Source: Candidatus Aenigmatarchaeota archaeon (lineage in GTDB: Archaea; EX4484-52; GLR71). From it: a stretch of 13,884 bases of DNA. The notes under the pieces were generated by a model. That model worked only from the letters and a program-made list of their open reading frames with translations. It was not told the origin of the DNA and searched no databases. Below are positions 1 to 5,828 of this stretch, piece after piece. How positions within the stretch are numbered: position 1 is the stretch's first letter; every line of letters starts with the position of its first letter. The DNA lies in the NCBI GenBank assembly GCA_023134675.1, contig JAGLUQ010000009.1, positions 1-13,884 on the forward strand, read 5' to 3'. The translations under genes were made by a program, and so were the position numbers.

Positions 1-36
1 CTTTAACATATAAAATACTGTTCGCACATAAACAGA

Positions 37-42
37 TATATA
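37..42 (+). promoter_or_regulatory. TATA box for the first membrane protein gene
   Basis: A TATATA element is centred about 25 nt before the ATG at 64. That is the spacing expected if transcription starts at or next to the start codon, giving a leaderless mRNA. No Shine-Dalgarno sequence precedes the ATG, which agrees. A second AT-rich candidate (ATATAAAA, about 8-15) is too far upstream for a leaderless start. Confidence 0.5.
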
Positions 43-63
43 CCCTAAGACCCAATTATCACT

Positions 64-828
64 ATGGCATTCAGTGTCGAGTACATTATTGAGAGGCTTG
101 AGGAGCAGGGCCTGTTCAATATAATCCTTCCTATCCTTCTTGTGTTTGCGATAGTCTACGGCATCCTCGGAAAGATAAATCTATTCGGCGATAACGACAA
201 GATAAACGCAGTAATAGCCTTTGTTTTCGGCATGTATGTGACCATGTTCACAGAGTTTGCGTTTTTCCTTACAAATATAACTGCTGGCGGCATGACAATC
301 CTTGTAGGCCTCCTCTTCTTCCTCATGATAATCGGCTTCGGCTCATCCTTATCGGGCGGCAGCCCGACATCAGTCTTGTCTGATCACAAGGACGCACTGA
401 CAATAGCTCTGATGCTTATCGGCGGCATCCTTTTCGTCAACAGCGGCGGTCTTCTTATCATCGGTGGGTATGCGATAAGAATCGGCTTTTCAGATATCCT
501 TAGCCTGACCTTCCTCTATGTGGTCTACGCTGTGATAAAGAGTTTGTTAGGTGTCGGTAAACCTGACTATAACAAGGTGCGCAATCTTATGAAGCAATAT
601 AACAGGATAAAAATGGATATTGAAGACCTAAGTAATGATCCATCTGATAATCCGCGCAGGGAAGAGCTTCAAAGAGACCTCGGACGTATTGAAGAGAAGA
701 TAAAACGGATGGGTGTCAAGAACCTGGACGACTTGATGGGTGATGATAAAATGTATGCATACGATCATCCTATCCATATGGCAGGCCGTTATGGAAACCC
801 GTATCATAGAAGAAGAAGATTATATTGA
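64..828 (+). CDS. Polytopic membrane protein, unknown function
   Basis: This 254-residue protein has about five hydrophobic segments at residues 17-36, 47-70, 77-95, 111-138 and 145-163. A soluble, charged, probably helical C-terminal part follows (about 165-225), and the protein ends in a basic tail with RRRR. The first span contains an LPILLVFAIVYGIL-like stretch followed by a short glycine/aspartate turn. I recall this style of segment from uncharacterised membrane proteins of DPANN archaea, but I cannot name a family. By the positive-inside rule the C-terminal domain is probably cytoplasmic. The ATG at 64 is favoured because a TATA box sits about 25 nt upstream. The gene converges with the zincin-like gene, with 1 bp between the two stop codons. 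A channel, transporter or scaffold role is possible, but no catalytic motif is visible. Confidence 0.85.
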   Translation: MAFSVEYIIERLEEQGLFNIILPILLVFAIVYGILGKINLFGDNDKINAVIAFVFGMYVTMFTEFAFFLTNITAGGMTILVGLLFFLMIIGFGSSLSGGSPTSVLSDHKDALTIALMLIGGILFVNSGGLLIIGGYAIRIGFSDILSLTFLYVVYAVIKSLLGVGKPDYNKVRNLMKQYNRIKMDIEDLSNDPSDNPRREELQRDLGRIEEKIKRMGVKNLDDLMGDDKMYAYDHPIHMAGRYGNPYHRRRRLY

Positions 829-829
829 T

Positions 830-1498
830 TCAAACATCAAGATGCGCTGATTTCTTTCCATACACAACCTTAGAATCAGAATTAAGCATTGCATTAACAA
901 TATCTTTTATCGGCTCTGCAAGATACTCATATTTGTTTTTCAGCACATTATATGTTTCCTGAGCAGTCTTATATCCTTCTTCGCCACCTTTCTTGATAAG
1001 ATTATAGAACGATACAGCATAGTCAAGCTTGTCTTTTGCTGAAAGTTCGCCGTATTCTTTCACAGCAGACCTATAAAGTTCAGCACCCACCTCATCTGCT
1101 TTTGACCAGACATGCCCTATTTCATGGGTCGCTGTGGAATCAACAACGCTGTCTTTTATCTTGGTCATGAATTCCTTGTAAGTCTGCGCCTTGTCAAGTC
1201 CGACTTCACCCAATAGCTTATATTTATCTCTTATTGAATCATACACTGCCTGCGTTGTGCTTAATATCTCTTCTTTTATGTCTTTAGTGTTCACCAGCAT
1301 ATCTCCTGTTTCTGTATTGATAGCTGCTGTATCGACTGGACTTTCTCTAACACTAACGCCTCTTGCCTCTCTGTTCCCTGAACGCTTCATCTTAGCGACT
1401 GTCTCATTTATCTGCTTATAGATATCTCCAGTACTCAAAACTCCGACACCAACAACCCCTGCACAGAACACAGCAAATAAAAGAACAATCTCAAGCAT
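830..1498 (-). CDS. Membrane-anchored protein with HEIGH zincin-like motif
   Basis: This 222-residue protein starts with an uncleaved hydrophobic helix (residues 2-22), followed by a basic stretch (KMKRSGNREAR) that suggests an N-out, C-in topology. The soluble part is helical and charged. Residues 125-129 read HEIGH, preceded by T124, and are followed by the acidic residues E136 and E140 in DEVGAE. HExxH with a nearby downstream acid is the zinc-binding signature of gluzincin-type metallopeptidases, including the M78/ImmA-IrrE group. No full family domain is recognised, so protease activity is a motif-level inference. The N-terminus (MLEIVLLFAV) resembles the MIEF-type anchors of other small proteins in this window. 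Start choice: ATG at 1498, with a TATA box about 27 nt upstream implying a leaderless mRNA. The protein could instead be a structural coiled-coil protein with a chance motif. Confidence 0.8.
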   Translation of the reverse strand: MLEIVLLFAVFCAGVVGVGVLSTGDIYKQINETVAKMKRSGNREARGVSVRESPVDTAAINTETGDMLVNTKDIKEEILSTTQAVYDSIRDKYKLLGEVGLDKAQTYKEFMTKIKDSVVDSTATHEIGHVWSKADEVGAELYRSAVKEYGELSAKDKLDYAVSFYNLIKKGGEEGYKTAQETYNVLKNKYEYLAEPIKDIVNAMLNSDSKVVYGKKSAHLDV

Positions 1499-1520
1499 AC
1501 AATAAATAGTGTTCGTCCGG

Positions 1521-1529
1521 TTAATATAT
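1521..1529 (-). promoter_or_regulatory. TATA box for the zincin-like gene
   Basis: On the minus strand ATATATTAA is centred about 27 nt upstream of the ATG at 1498. That fits a leaderless transcript, and no Shine-Dalgarno motif is seen before this start. Confidence 0.5.
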
Positions 1530-1569
1530 GTTTAAAAGAAAAAACTTTTCGTTTGAAAAGAATGAAAAC

Positions 1570-1818
1570 CTAAACCTTTTCCTCTAAAACACCGATATCT
1601 TTGCCGATCTCAAGCCATGCCCATGCCCAGACAATAGCCTCAAATGCGCGTACAAGGTCATCCTTCTCAAGAAAATGCCCAGTATCTGATACATATGCCT
1701 TTATGTTCACTAGAAATTCTTCACCCTTGGAACCCGAAGCCTTTACCCTGACAACCTCTTCCTCGCACTTCTCAAGCCATTTGAGCGTCTCTGTCTTAAG
1801 CTGTTCATCAACACCCAT
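1570..1818 (-). CDS. DUF357 family protein
   Basis: This 82-residue protein matches the archaeal DUF357 family (as recalled). It has an N-terminal helix, a central N-I-K-A-Y-V-S-D segment, and the characteristic FLEKDDLVRAFEAIVWAWAWLEIG-like stretch at about residues 49-73, followed by G-V-L. Family members are short (about 80-100 residues), soluble, all-helical archaeal proteins of unknown function, so the length is typical. The start codon at 1818 is 11 bp downstream of the stop of the small membrane protein gene, so the two are probably co-transcribed from the promoter near 2100. There is no strong ribosome-binding site, only a weak TGATTC upstream. Family assignment is fairly secure; cellular role is unknown. 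Confidence 0.85.
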   Translation of the reverse strand: MGVDEQLKTETLKWLEKCEEEVVRVKASGSKGEEFLVNIKAYVSDTGHFLEKDDLVRAFEAIVWAWAWLEIGKDIGVLEEKV

Positions 1819-1829
1819 AAGAATCAGTT

Positions 1830-2066
1830 CTATTTTTTCTTTATCTTCCCAAGAAGCTTCTTTTTCATAACCATCTTATCTCTTGTGGCCTTGAAATTGC
1901 CGCCTGAAGATATCTTCTTGTCTATCTTGTCCTCTTCACTCTTTATCGCATCAAGAAGGAACGACATATTCTCCTCAAGTGATATTATTCTTCTAAGTCC
2001 CCAGATAATTCCGGCAATCATAACGATTATGAGTGCGAGGATATATGTCTCTGTACCTATTATCAT
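1830..2066 (-). CDS. Small single-span membrane protein with coiled-coil tail
   Basis: This 78-residue protein has one N-terminal transmembrane helix (about residues 7-24: ILALIIVMIAGIIWGL), then RR, an acidic/hydrophobic helical stretch and a very lysine-rich C-terminus ending in KKK. The positive charge after the helix predicts a cytoplasmic C-terminal tail. ATG at 2066 is chosen over the in-frame GTG at 2075, because that GTG lies inside GTGATT, a Shine-Dalgarno-like match to the archaeal 16S 3' end 4-9 nt before the ATG. The gene is followed after 11 bp by DUF357, probably as a two-gene operon. I recognise no family. Its tail differs from the MIEF-type proteins elsewhere in the window. 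Confidence 0.7.
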   Translation of the reverse strand: MIIGTETYILALIIVMIAGIIWGLRRIISLEENMSFLLDAIKSEEDKIDKKISSGGNFKATRDKMVMKKKLLGKIKKK

Positions 2067-2099
2067 AAGAATCACTATACTTATTTTTGCGCTTATAAC

Positions 2100-2106
2100 T
2101 TATATA
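2100..2106 (-). promoter_or_regulatory. TATA box for the small membrane protein / DUF357 pair
   Basis: TATATAA on the minus strand is centred about 37 nt before the ATG at 2066. This predicts a start site near 2077 and a leader of about 10 nt, just long enough to hold the GTGATT Shine-Dalgarno-like motif. Confidence 0.45.
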
Positions 2107-2108
2107 GA

Positions 2109-2840
2109 TTATCCAAGATTCTCAAGAAACTCCTCTTCAGCGAAATTAAGTTTTGCAGGGATAATCAGGCAATGCGGATGCTCCCCAAAATCAGCCTTTT
2201 GAAGGTCCTTTATCATCCCGTACCTGATAAGGCTTCCCTTACCCAGATGCGCGCAGACTGCAATCTTCGTCTCGGAAGATATAATCCTCCCTTTAACCTT
2301 CTTCTCAAGTTCTAAAAGCAGACCCATACCCTCGCCCGCACTCATGCCTATATCAAGCAGGATAAGGCTGTGCATCCCGTTACTTAGGTTATCTGAGATA
2401 TTCTCATATGGTGATGTCGGAAAATAATTGTCCTGCGGTTTTGGCAGGCTCACAACCTTGCCGAATTTATACAAAGAAAGCCCTGTCTCGGCAACAGCAG
2501 TGAATATCGATGATGAATGCACTATATCAACCTTTATCCCCTTCTTCCGTGCATCAAGAATAATCTCTGCATGAGTTGTGGCAGACAGTGGATCTCCGCC
2601 GACAAGAAGCACAGTATCTTTCTCAATAGCCGAACTGATAATCTTCCCGCTCTCCTCAACTCCTTTCCTGTCAAGTACAGTTATCTTTTTTTCGATAATC
2701 TTTTCAAGGTATGATATATCAATCTTAAGGGGGCATGTATAGATCTCAAGAAACACTTTTTCTGCCTTCTTGCACGCTTCAATCCCGCGTAGAGATATAT
2801 CTTTCTCATCACCGATTCCAAGCCCTATTAAATATAACAT
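2109..2840 (-). CDS. dph5: Diphthine synthase (diphthamide biosynthesis methyltransferase)
   Basis: Dph5/DphB is a cytosolic SAM-dependent methyltransferase. It methylates the modified histidine of translation elongation factor 2 to give diphthine, the second step of diphthamide synthesis. The 243-residue protein opens with the family signature MLYLIGLGIGDEKDIS. It then shows V-G-G-D-P-L-S-A-T-T-H at about residues 80-90 (the SAM-site loop), an S-S-S-I-F-x-A-x-x-x-x-G-L-S-L-Y-K-F-G segment, and YENI...NG.HSLILLDI. Length is slightly below the usual 250-290 residues. ATG at 2840 is chosen because the family signature begins there; an upstream in-frame start at 2897 would add a basic extension overlapping the neighbouring gene. 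The 25-bp gap to the upstream gene allows co-transcription. Dph1/2 and Dph6 are not in this window. Confidence 0.95.
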   Translation of the reverse strand: MLYLIGLGIGDEKDISLRGIEACKKAEKVFLEIYTCPLKIDISYLEKIIEKKITVLDRKGVEESGKIISSAIEKDTVLLVGGDPLSATTHAEIILDARKKGIKVDIVHSSSIFTAVAETGLSLYKFGKVVSLPKPQDNYFPTSPYENISDNLSNGMHSLILLDIGMSAGEGMGLLLELEKKVKGRIISSETKIAVCAHLGKGSLIRYGMIKDLQKADFGEHPHCLIIPAKLNFAEEEFLENLG

Positions 2841-2865
2841 GATCAATAATTCAAAGGAGAATTTT

Positions 2866-3375
2866 TTAAGCTTTCGCCTTATTGGCTTGAGGTGCATTCT
2901 TTCTCAATGTATAGGAGACTGTTGCCTTGTACGGATAAGCATATATATTGTCTGCAATTATTTTGATATTTTTATCCTGTGTCTTTCCATAGTATAATCG
3001 TTCTGTATATTTGTCACCTTCTGTTGTAATCTCTTTTTCAGTTAGCTCAAGAATTATAGTATTATCAATTGTTGCAGCTTCATCTCCTTTGAGATATAAG
3101 CTCATAGATTTGTCATCACGGCTTCTTAAAAACATGAAGCCCAGTCTGTTTTCCTTGATTGAGATAGTGCCGTTGATTCCATAGTCTTGGATGTTGTCTT
3201 CTTTTTTTATGAGCATAATCTCATGAGGTATAAATATCTCATAGAATCCATCCACATCGGGTTCAATCTTTATTTCTTCTGCAGATATATTAAATAATCT
3301 GGGCTGATTTTCCAGTGTGTTTATTGCTAATTCTAAGAGATCCTGTAAACTTGCTTTCGGTTTAGAATTCATCAT
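2866..3375 (-). CDS. Hypothetical soluble protein, 169 residues
   Basis: No family is recognised. The protein has an N-terminal helical stretch (residues 8-25, LQDLLELAINTLENQ) followed by an alternating hydrophobic/charged pattern suggesting mostly beta structure up to about residue 160, then a short alanine/lysine/asparagine-rich tail. There is no signal peptide or transmembrane helix, so it is probably cytosolic. It lies 25 bp upstream of dph5 on the same strand and may share its transcript. Two adjacent ATG codons (3375 and 3372) are possible starts. No Shine-Dalgarno is seen, and an ATAAAT element at about 3393-3399 lies about 21 nt upstream, so a leaderless start is plausible. Codon use looks similar to its neighbours. 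Confidence 0.75.
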   Translation of the reverse strand: MMNSKPKASLQDLLELAINTLENQPRLFNISAEEIKIEPDVDGFYEIFIPHEIMLIKKEDNIQDYGINGTISIKENRLGFMFLRSRDDKSMSLYLKGDEAATIDNTIILELTEKEITTEGDKYTERLYYGKTQDKNIKIIADNIYAYPYKATVSYTLRKNAPQANKAKA

Positions 3376-3417
3376 TATTTATTATCAAAGGGATTTATGC
3401 TTTATTCCTTTCTGGAT

Positions 3418-3816
3418 CTAATGCCCTATTGCTTGCATGGTCTGATCTTTTATTCTTTGTTGTTCAAACAGTTCATCAATAACTTTTATAAATTCAGTAT
3501 TTAGATGTCCTGTATATCTCTTATTTTTTGTATCTAATTTAAGGACACCATAATCTTCTTTTTTAATCTGTTTACTGTCTTTGATACAGTCTGGATTTTT
3601 TATAATATAAAATGATCTAGTATTGTCTTTTTCAGATATACCATATCTATAGAAAGAATTACCTAATTTGATATCTCCTCTTTCTGGCAGTTTATTTATG
3701 TCTTCTATGGGTATTTGTATATCTCCATTATCTCTATCAGAAGCCATACCAAGGCTTATCGTCGCAAGGATGACACTTCCTACACCCAAAGTCACGGCAA
3801 AAAGGAATTCTATCAT
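3418..3816 (-). CDS. MIEF-type single-span membrane protein
   Basis: This 132-residue protein consists of an N-terminal membrane helix (MIEFLFAVTLGVGSVILATISLG, residues 1-23) followed by a polar domain of about 109 residues with no recognised family. The anchor resembles those of three tandem genes at the right end of the window (MIEF...SLG), so I treat it as a divergent member of the same set; its polar domain is unrelated by eye. ATG at 3816 is preferred to the GTG at 3825. That GTG belongs to GTGATC, a full match to the Shine-Dalgarno complement of archaeal 16S rRNA, 3 nt before the ATG, and the paralogues also begin at MIEF. The first 69 coding bases and the ribosome-binding site lie inside an exact 80-bp tandem duplication. 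Confidence 0.8.
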   Translation of the reverse strand: MIEFLFAVTLGVGSVILATISLGMASDRDNGDIQIPIEDINKLPERGDIKLGNSFYRYGISEKDNTRSFYIIKNPDCIKDSKQIKKEDYGVLKLDTKNKRYTGHLNTEFIKVIDELFEQQRIKDQTMQAIGH

Positions 3817-3827
3817 TATGATCACTT
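3748..3827. repeat. 80-bp exact tandem direct repeat, copy 1
   Basis: Every base matches 3855-3934 at an offset of 107 bp. The copy covers the ribosome-binding site and first 23 codons (the whole membrane helix) of the gene at 3418-3816. A 27-bp unique spacer separates the copies. Lack of divergence suggests a recent duplication or ongoing gene conversion. Confidence 0.97.
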
Positions 3828-3923
3828 GTTTATGTGTTTATCATCTACAAGTTCACCAAGGCTTATCGTCGCAAGGATGACACTTCCTACACCCAAAGTC
3901 ACGGCAAAAAGGAATTCTATCAT
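3822..3923 (-). pseudogene. 33-codon ORF made by duplication of the membrane anchor
   Basis: The upstream repeat copy (3855-3934) restarts the same reading frame. ATG at 3923, behind an identical GTGATC ribosome-binding site, encodes the same 23-residue membrane helix, then ELVDDKHINK and a TGA stop. That stop (3824-3822) falls inside the ribosome-binding site of the downstream full-length gene. It may be an untranslated remnant, a functional membrane microprotein, or a leader peptide coupled to the downstream gene. The intact start and ribosome-binding site mean translation is likely if the region is transcribed, which the TATA element at 3956-3962 would allow. Confidence 0.6.
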
Positions 3924-3934
3924 TATGATCACTT
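3855..3934. repeat. 80-bp exact tandem direct repeat, copy 2
   Basis: Identical to 3748-3827. This copy lies upstream in the sense of minus-strand transcription and is followed by novel sequence that closes its frame after ten more codons. No inverted repeats or transposase genes flank the pair, so slippage or unequal recombination is more likely than transposition. Confidence 0.97.
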
Positions 3935-3955
3935 TAAATAAATTGCATTCTCTGG

Positions 3956-3962
3956 TTTATAT
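3956..3962 (-). promoter_or_regulatory. TATA box upstream of the duplicated anchor region
   Basis: ATATAAA on the minus strand is about 35 nt before the ATG at 3923. It predicts a start site near 3932 and a leader of about 9 nt containing the GTGATC ribosome-binding site. I see no equally good TATA box in the 27-bp spacer, so the short ORF and the full gene probably share this promoter. Confidence 0.4.
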
Positions 3963-3973
3963 GTTTTTTAGCT

Positions 3974-4831
3974 TCAGCTTGCAGAGTTCTCGCCATTTCC
4001 AAGGTCTTCATGTTTTTCAACAATATTTTTATCAACAAACCCCTGCTTTCCTTCAAGTATCATATCAATTATCATCTTGACGACCGGATCGTCTTTTGGT
4101 ATATGTATGAAACCATTCTCATCAGCATGGTACTTCTTTTCAAAATCATATCTTATACTCGGCGGCGGCGTAAGTGTCCTGCCATCAATCCCCCAATGCA
4201 CCGCAGACACAAGATGTTTCCTCTTGATGCCGAAAGCTTTTCCGAAGCTTTGTATATTTTTCTCAAGATTTTCTTCATCCTTGAAAGTTCCGGATATCTT
4301 GTCATAGCAATCTTCAACAGTCTTTGCGATATCAGAGAACACAAACTGCCCATAGTCAACAGAATAATGGATAAATATCTTTTTGCCGTCAGAAACCGCT
4401 TCTATATTCATAGGTATTGATGGTGCCTTTTTCTCAACAATATTATAATCTTCTTTTTCTCCCTGCATTACATCCTTTATTTCATAATCGCATATCTTAT
4501 ATAAGCGTAACTTTTCCTCAACACTTTCATCATCCTTGAATGTCCCGGTCTCCATGTCATAGCAGTCCTGAACAATTTGCGCTATTTCGCTAAGCTTTTC
4601 CTTTTCAAAATCTCCGCGGAAATAAAAGAACCGCATCTTATCCATATCTTCCTCAGCACATAAGGGTATTGAATAGATTTTGCCTGAACGCATATCCACA
4701 GGAGCTGGTACATCTATCTGATTTGTATACCTGAATGCATTAAAAGTTTTTTCCTCACCACTGATGTTTACAGTAACTGGTGACATCCTGCCTTGTACAA
4801 TATCTTCCAATGAAATACACTTTCCAGTCAT
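3974..4831 (-). CDS. Hypothetical protein with internal duplication
   Basis: No family is recognised in this 285-residue soluble protein. It contains two homologous segments: residues about 66-112 and 151-198 both run from a beta-like stretch through an I-A-x-x-V-x-D-C-Y-D helix to G-T-F-K-D-(D/E)-E and a further charged helix. The shared core, DCYD followed by GTFKD, is unmistakable. The region after the second unit contains R-T-L-T-P-P-P-S-I-R and a probable C-terminal helix. There is no signal peptide or transmembrane helix, so it is predicted cytosolic. The ATG at 4831 has no strong ribosome-binding site. The gene is divergent from trm5, with a 63-bp AT-rich spacer. A small-molecule-binding or structural tandem domain is possible, but nothing identifies a ligand. 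Confidence 0.8.
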   Translation of the reverse strand: MTGKCISLEDIVQGRMSPVTVNISGEEKTFNAFRYTNQIDVPAPVDMRSGKIYSIPLCAEEDMDKMRFFYFRGDFEKEKLSEIAQIVQDCYDMETGTFKDDESVEEKLRLYKICDYEIKDVMQGEKEDYNIVEKKAPSIPMNIEAVSDGKKIFIHYSVDYGQFVFSDIAKTVEDCYDKISGTFKDEENLEKNIQSFGKAFGIKRKHLVSAVHWGIDGRTLTPPPSIRYDFEKKYHADENGFIHIPKDDPVVKMIIDMILEGKQGFVDKNIVEKHEDLGNGENSAS

Positions 4832-4865
4832 AAATTTTAACCTATCTACATATTACACCCAACAA

Positions 4866-4873
4866 TATAAAAA
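4866..4873 (+). promoter_or_regulatory. TATA box for trm5
   Basis: TATAAAAA is centred about 26 nt before the trm5 ATG (4895), with adenine-rich sequence just upstream where a BRE would lie. This spacing predicts a leaderless trm5 mRNA, and no Shine-Dalgarno is present. The element sits in the 63-bp divergent spacer shared with the 285-residue gene. Confidence 0.6.
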
Positions 4874-4894
4874 TATATCCCTTAAAATCTATCT

Positions 4895-5716
4895 ATGAAT
4901 CTTAAAGAAGCTCTTGAAGGAAAAATCCCCCAAAAAGATGCGGAACACATCTACCGCGCTTTTGAGATAATAGGCGACATAGCCATAATCCAGGTACCAA
5001 AAGAGATAGAGCAGCATAAGATGCTCATGGCCGAGACCCTGTGCACTCTTCACAAGAATATAAAAGTAGTCATAAGAAAGATAGACGAGGTTTCAGGAAA
5101 ATACAGGGTAGGAAAATACGAGATTCTGATAGGCGAAAGGACAGACACTATCTATAAAGAAAATGGCATACGCCTGAAAGCAGACCCGACAAAGGCATAT
5201 TTCTCATCCCGGATGAGCACTGAAAGGGAAAGGATGACAGAGCAGGTAAAAGATGGAGAAAAAATAATCTGTATGTTTGCAGGCATCGGCCCGTATCCTA
5301 TAAATATAGCAAAAAAAAGGGATGTCAGCATAAAGGCAGTAGAGATAAATCCTGAAGCCACAAAGCTTTTTGCTGAGAGCCTGAAGTTAAACAAGCTTAA
5401 AGGTAATATTGAGATATTCACAGGCGATGTAAAAGACATAGTGCCTAACCTCCCCGAAAACTTCGACCGCATCCTCATGCCTGCCCCGAAAGACGCCCCC
5501 GAGTTCCTTGAGATAGCTCTGCAAAAAGTTAAAAAAGGCGGCATCATAAATTATTATGCTTTCGTCCCGTCAGAATATTTCGCAGACCTGGAATCTGATG
5601 TCAAAAACAAGTGCGAAAAATTAGGCAAAAAAGTAAAGATTCTCGCAAAAAGAAACTGCGGCAATATCGGCATCTGCCAGTTCCGTGCAGCAGTAGATAT
5701 ACAAGTCCTTGACTGA
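4895..5716 (+). CDS. trm5: tRNA (guanine37-N1)-methyltransferase, Trm5 family, lacking D1
   Basis: Trm5 uses SAM to form m1G37 next to the anticodon, which prevents +1 frameshifting and is also the first step to wyosine in tRNA-Phe. The 273-residue protein contains the D2 domain (about 20-98, including FEIIGDIAII and RVGKYE) and the Rossmann catalytic domain. Visible motifs are AYFSSRMSTER at 101-111, the SAM loop MFAGIGPYPI at 127-136, E150 in AVEINP, D178 in GDVKD, and MPAPKDAPEF at 195-204. The YFSxR...TER form favours Trm5 over the related wybutosine enzyme Taw2, which I recall as having a different residue pair there. Full-length archaeal Trm5b is about 330-340 residues; here only about 20 residues precede D2, so the N-terminal D1 domain appears absent. 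tRNA-Pro(GGG), a Trm5-type substrate, begins 7 nt after the stop codon. Confidence 0.9.
   Translation: MNLKEALEGKIPQKDAEHIYRAFEIIGDIAIIQVPKEIEQHKMLMAETLCTLHKNIKVVIRKIDEVSGKYRVGKYEILIGERTDTIYKENGIRLKADPTKAYFSSRMSTERERMTEQVKDGEKIICMFAGIGPYPINIAKKRDVSIKAVEINPEATKLFAESLKLNKLKGNIEIFTGDVKDIVPNLPENFDRILMPAPKDAPEFLEIALQKVKKGGIINYYAFVPSEYFADLESDVKNKCEKLGKKVKILAKRNCGNIGICQFRAAVDIQVLD
5694..5702 (+). promoter_or_regulatory. Possible TATA box for tRNA-Pro
   Basis: TAGATATAC within the end of trm5 is centred about 26 nt before the first tRNA base (5724). It could start the tRNA separately, or the tRNA could be processed from a trm5 transcript. It overlaps coding sequence and is a weak match. Confidence 0.3.
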
Positions 5717-5723
5717 TATTTAT

Positions 5724-5828
5724 GGGGCCTTAGGGTAGCTTGGTCATCCTTGGGGGCTGGGGGTCCTCAGACCTGCGTTCAAATAAGGTTAAGAGCTGTC
5801 TTTTCCTCTGAAAGTCGCAGGGGCCCCA
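5724..5828 (+). tRNA. tRNA-Pro(GGG) with a T-loop intron
   Basis: Folding by eye gives a complete tRNA once 31 nt are removed. The acceptor stem is 5724-5730 with 5821-5827 (GGGGCCT/GGGCCCC, one G-U pair), with discriminator A at 5828 and no encoded CCA. T8 A9 are followed by the D arm (GGGT at 5732-5736 region, loop with G18G19, TCCT). The anticodon stem is 5752-5756 with 5764-5768 and contains G-U pairs. The loop CTGGGGG at 5757-5763 gives anticodon GGG at 5759-5761 and G37. A 4-nt variable loop follows. The T stem is CTGCG (5773-5777) with CGCAG (5816-5820), and the T loop is TTCAAA plus T after splicing. The D arm sequence AGCTTGG with TCCTT is typical of archaeal tRNA-Pro. Trm5, which methylates G37 of such tRNAs, is encoded 7 nt upstream. 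Confidence 0.93.
5784..5814 (+). other. tRNA intron at position 59/60 with bulge-helix-bulge
   Basis: The intron is 31 nt. The T stem (CTGCG/CGCAG) is the outer helix. TTCA (5778-5781) pairs with TGAA (5809-5812) as the 4-bp central helix. The two 3-nt bulges are AAT (5782-5784) and AGT (5813-5815), cut after their second bases. Inside, AGG pairs with CCT and AAGAG with CTTTT, closed by a CTGT loop, leaving two unpaired T's and one A-C mismatch. This is the canonical hBHBh' substrate of the archaeal splicing endonuclease, but at a noncanonical site rather than 37/38. Ligation restores a normal 7-nt T loop. Confidence 0.9.

Noticed and set aside
3748..3934. CRISPR-like array
   Set aside because: There are only two copies, 80 bp each, and the repeat is coding sequence of a neighbouring gene.
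3668..4080. Plus-strand ORFs across the duplication
   Set aside because: They are antisense to well-supported minus-strand genes, and their apparent internal repeat is only the 80-bp DNA duplication.
4895..5716. Taw2 (wybutosine aminocarboxypropyl transferase)
   Set aside because: The YFSSR...TER motif fits Trm5 better than Taw2, though a specific profile search would settle it.
5724..5828. Circularly permuted or split tRNA
   Set aside because: Both halves occur in normal order around a 31-nt insert with a bulge-helix-bulge, so a simple intron explains the sequence.
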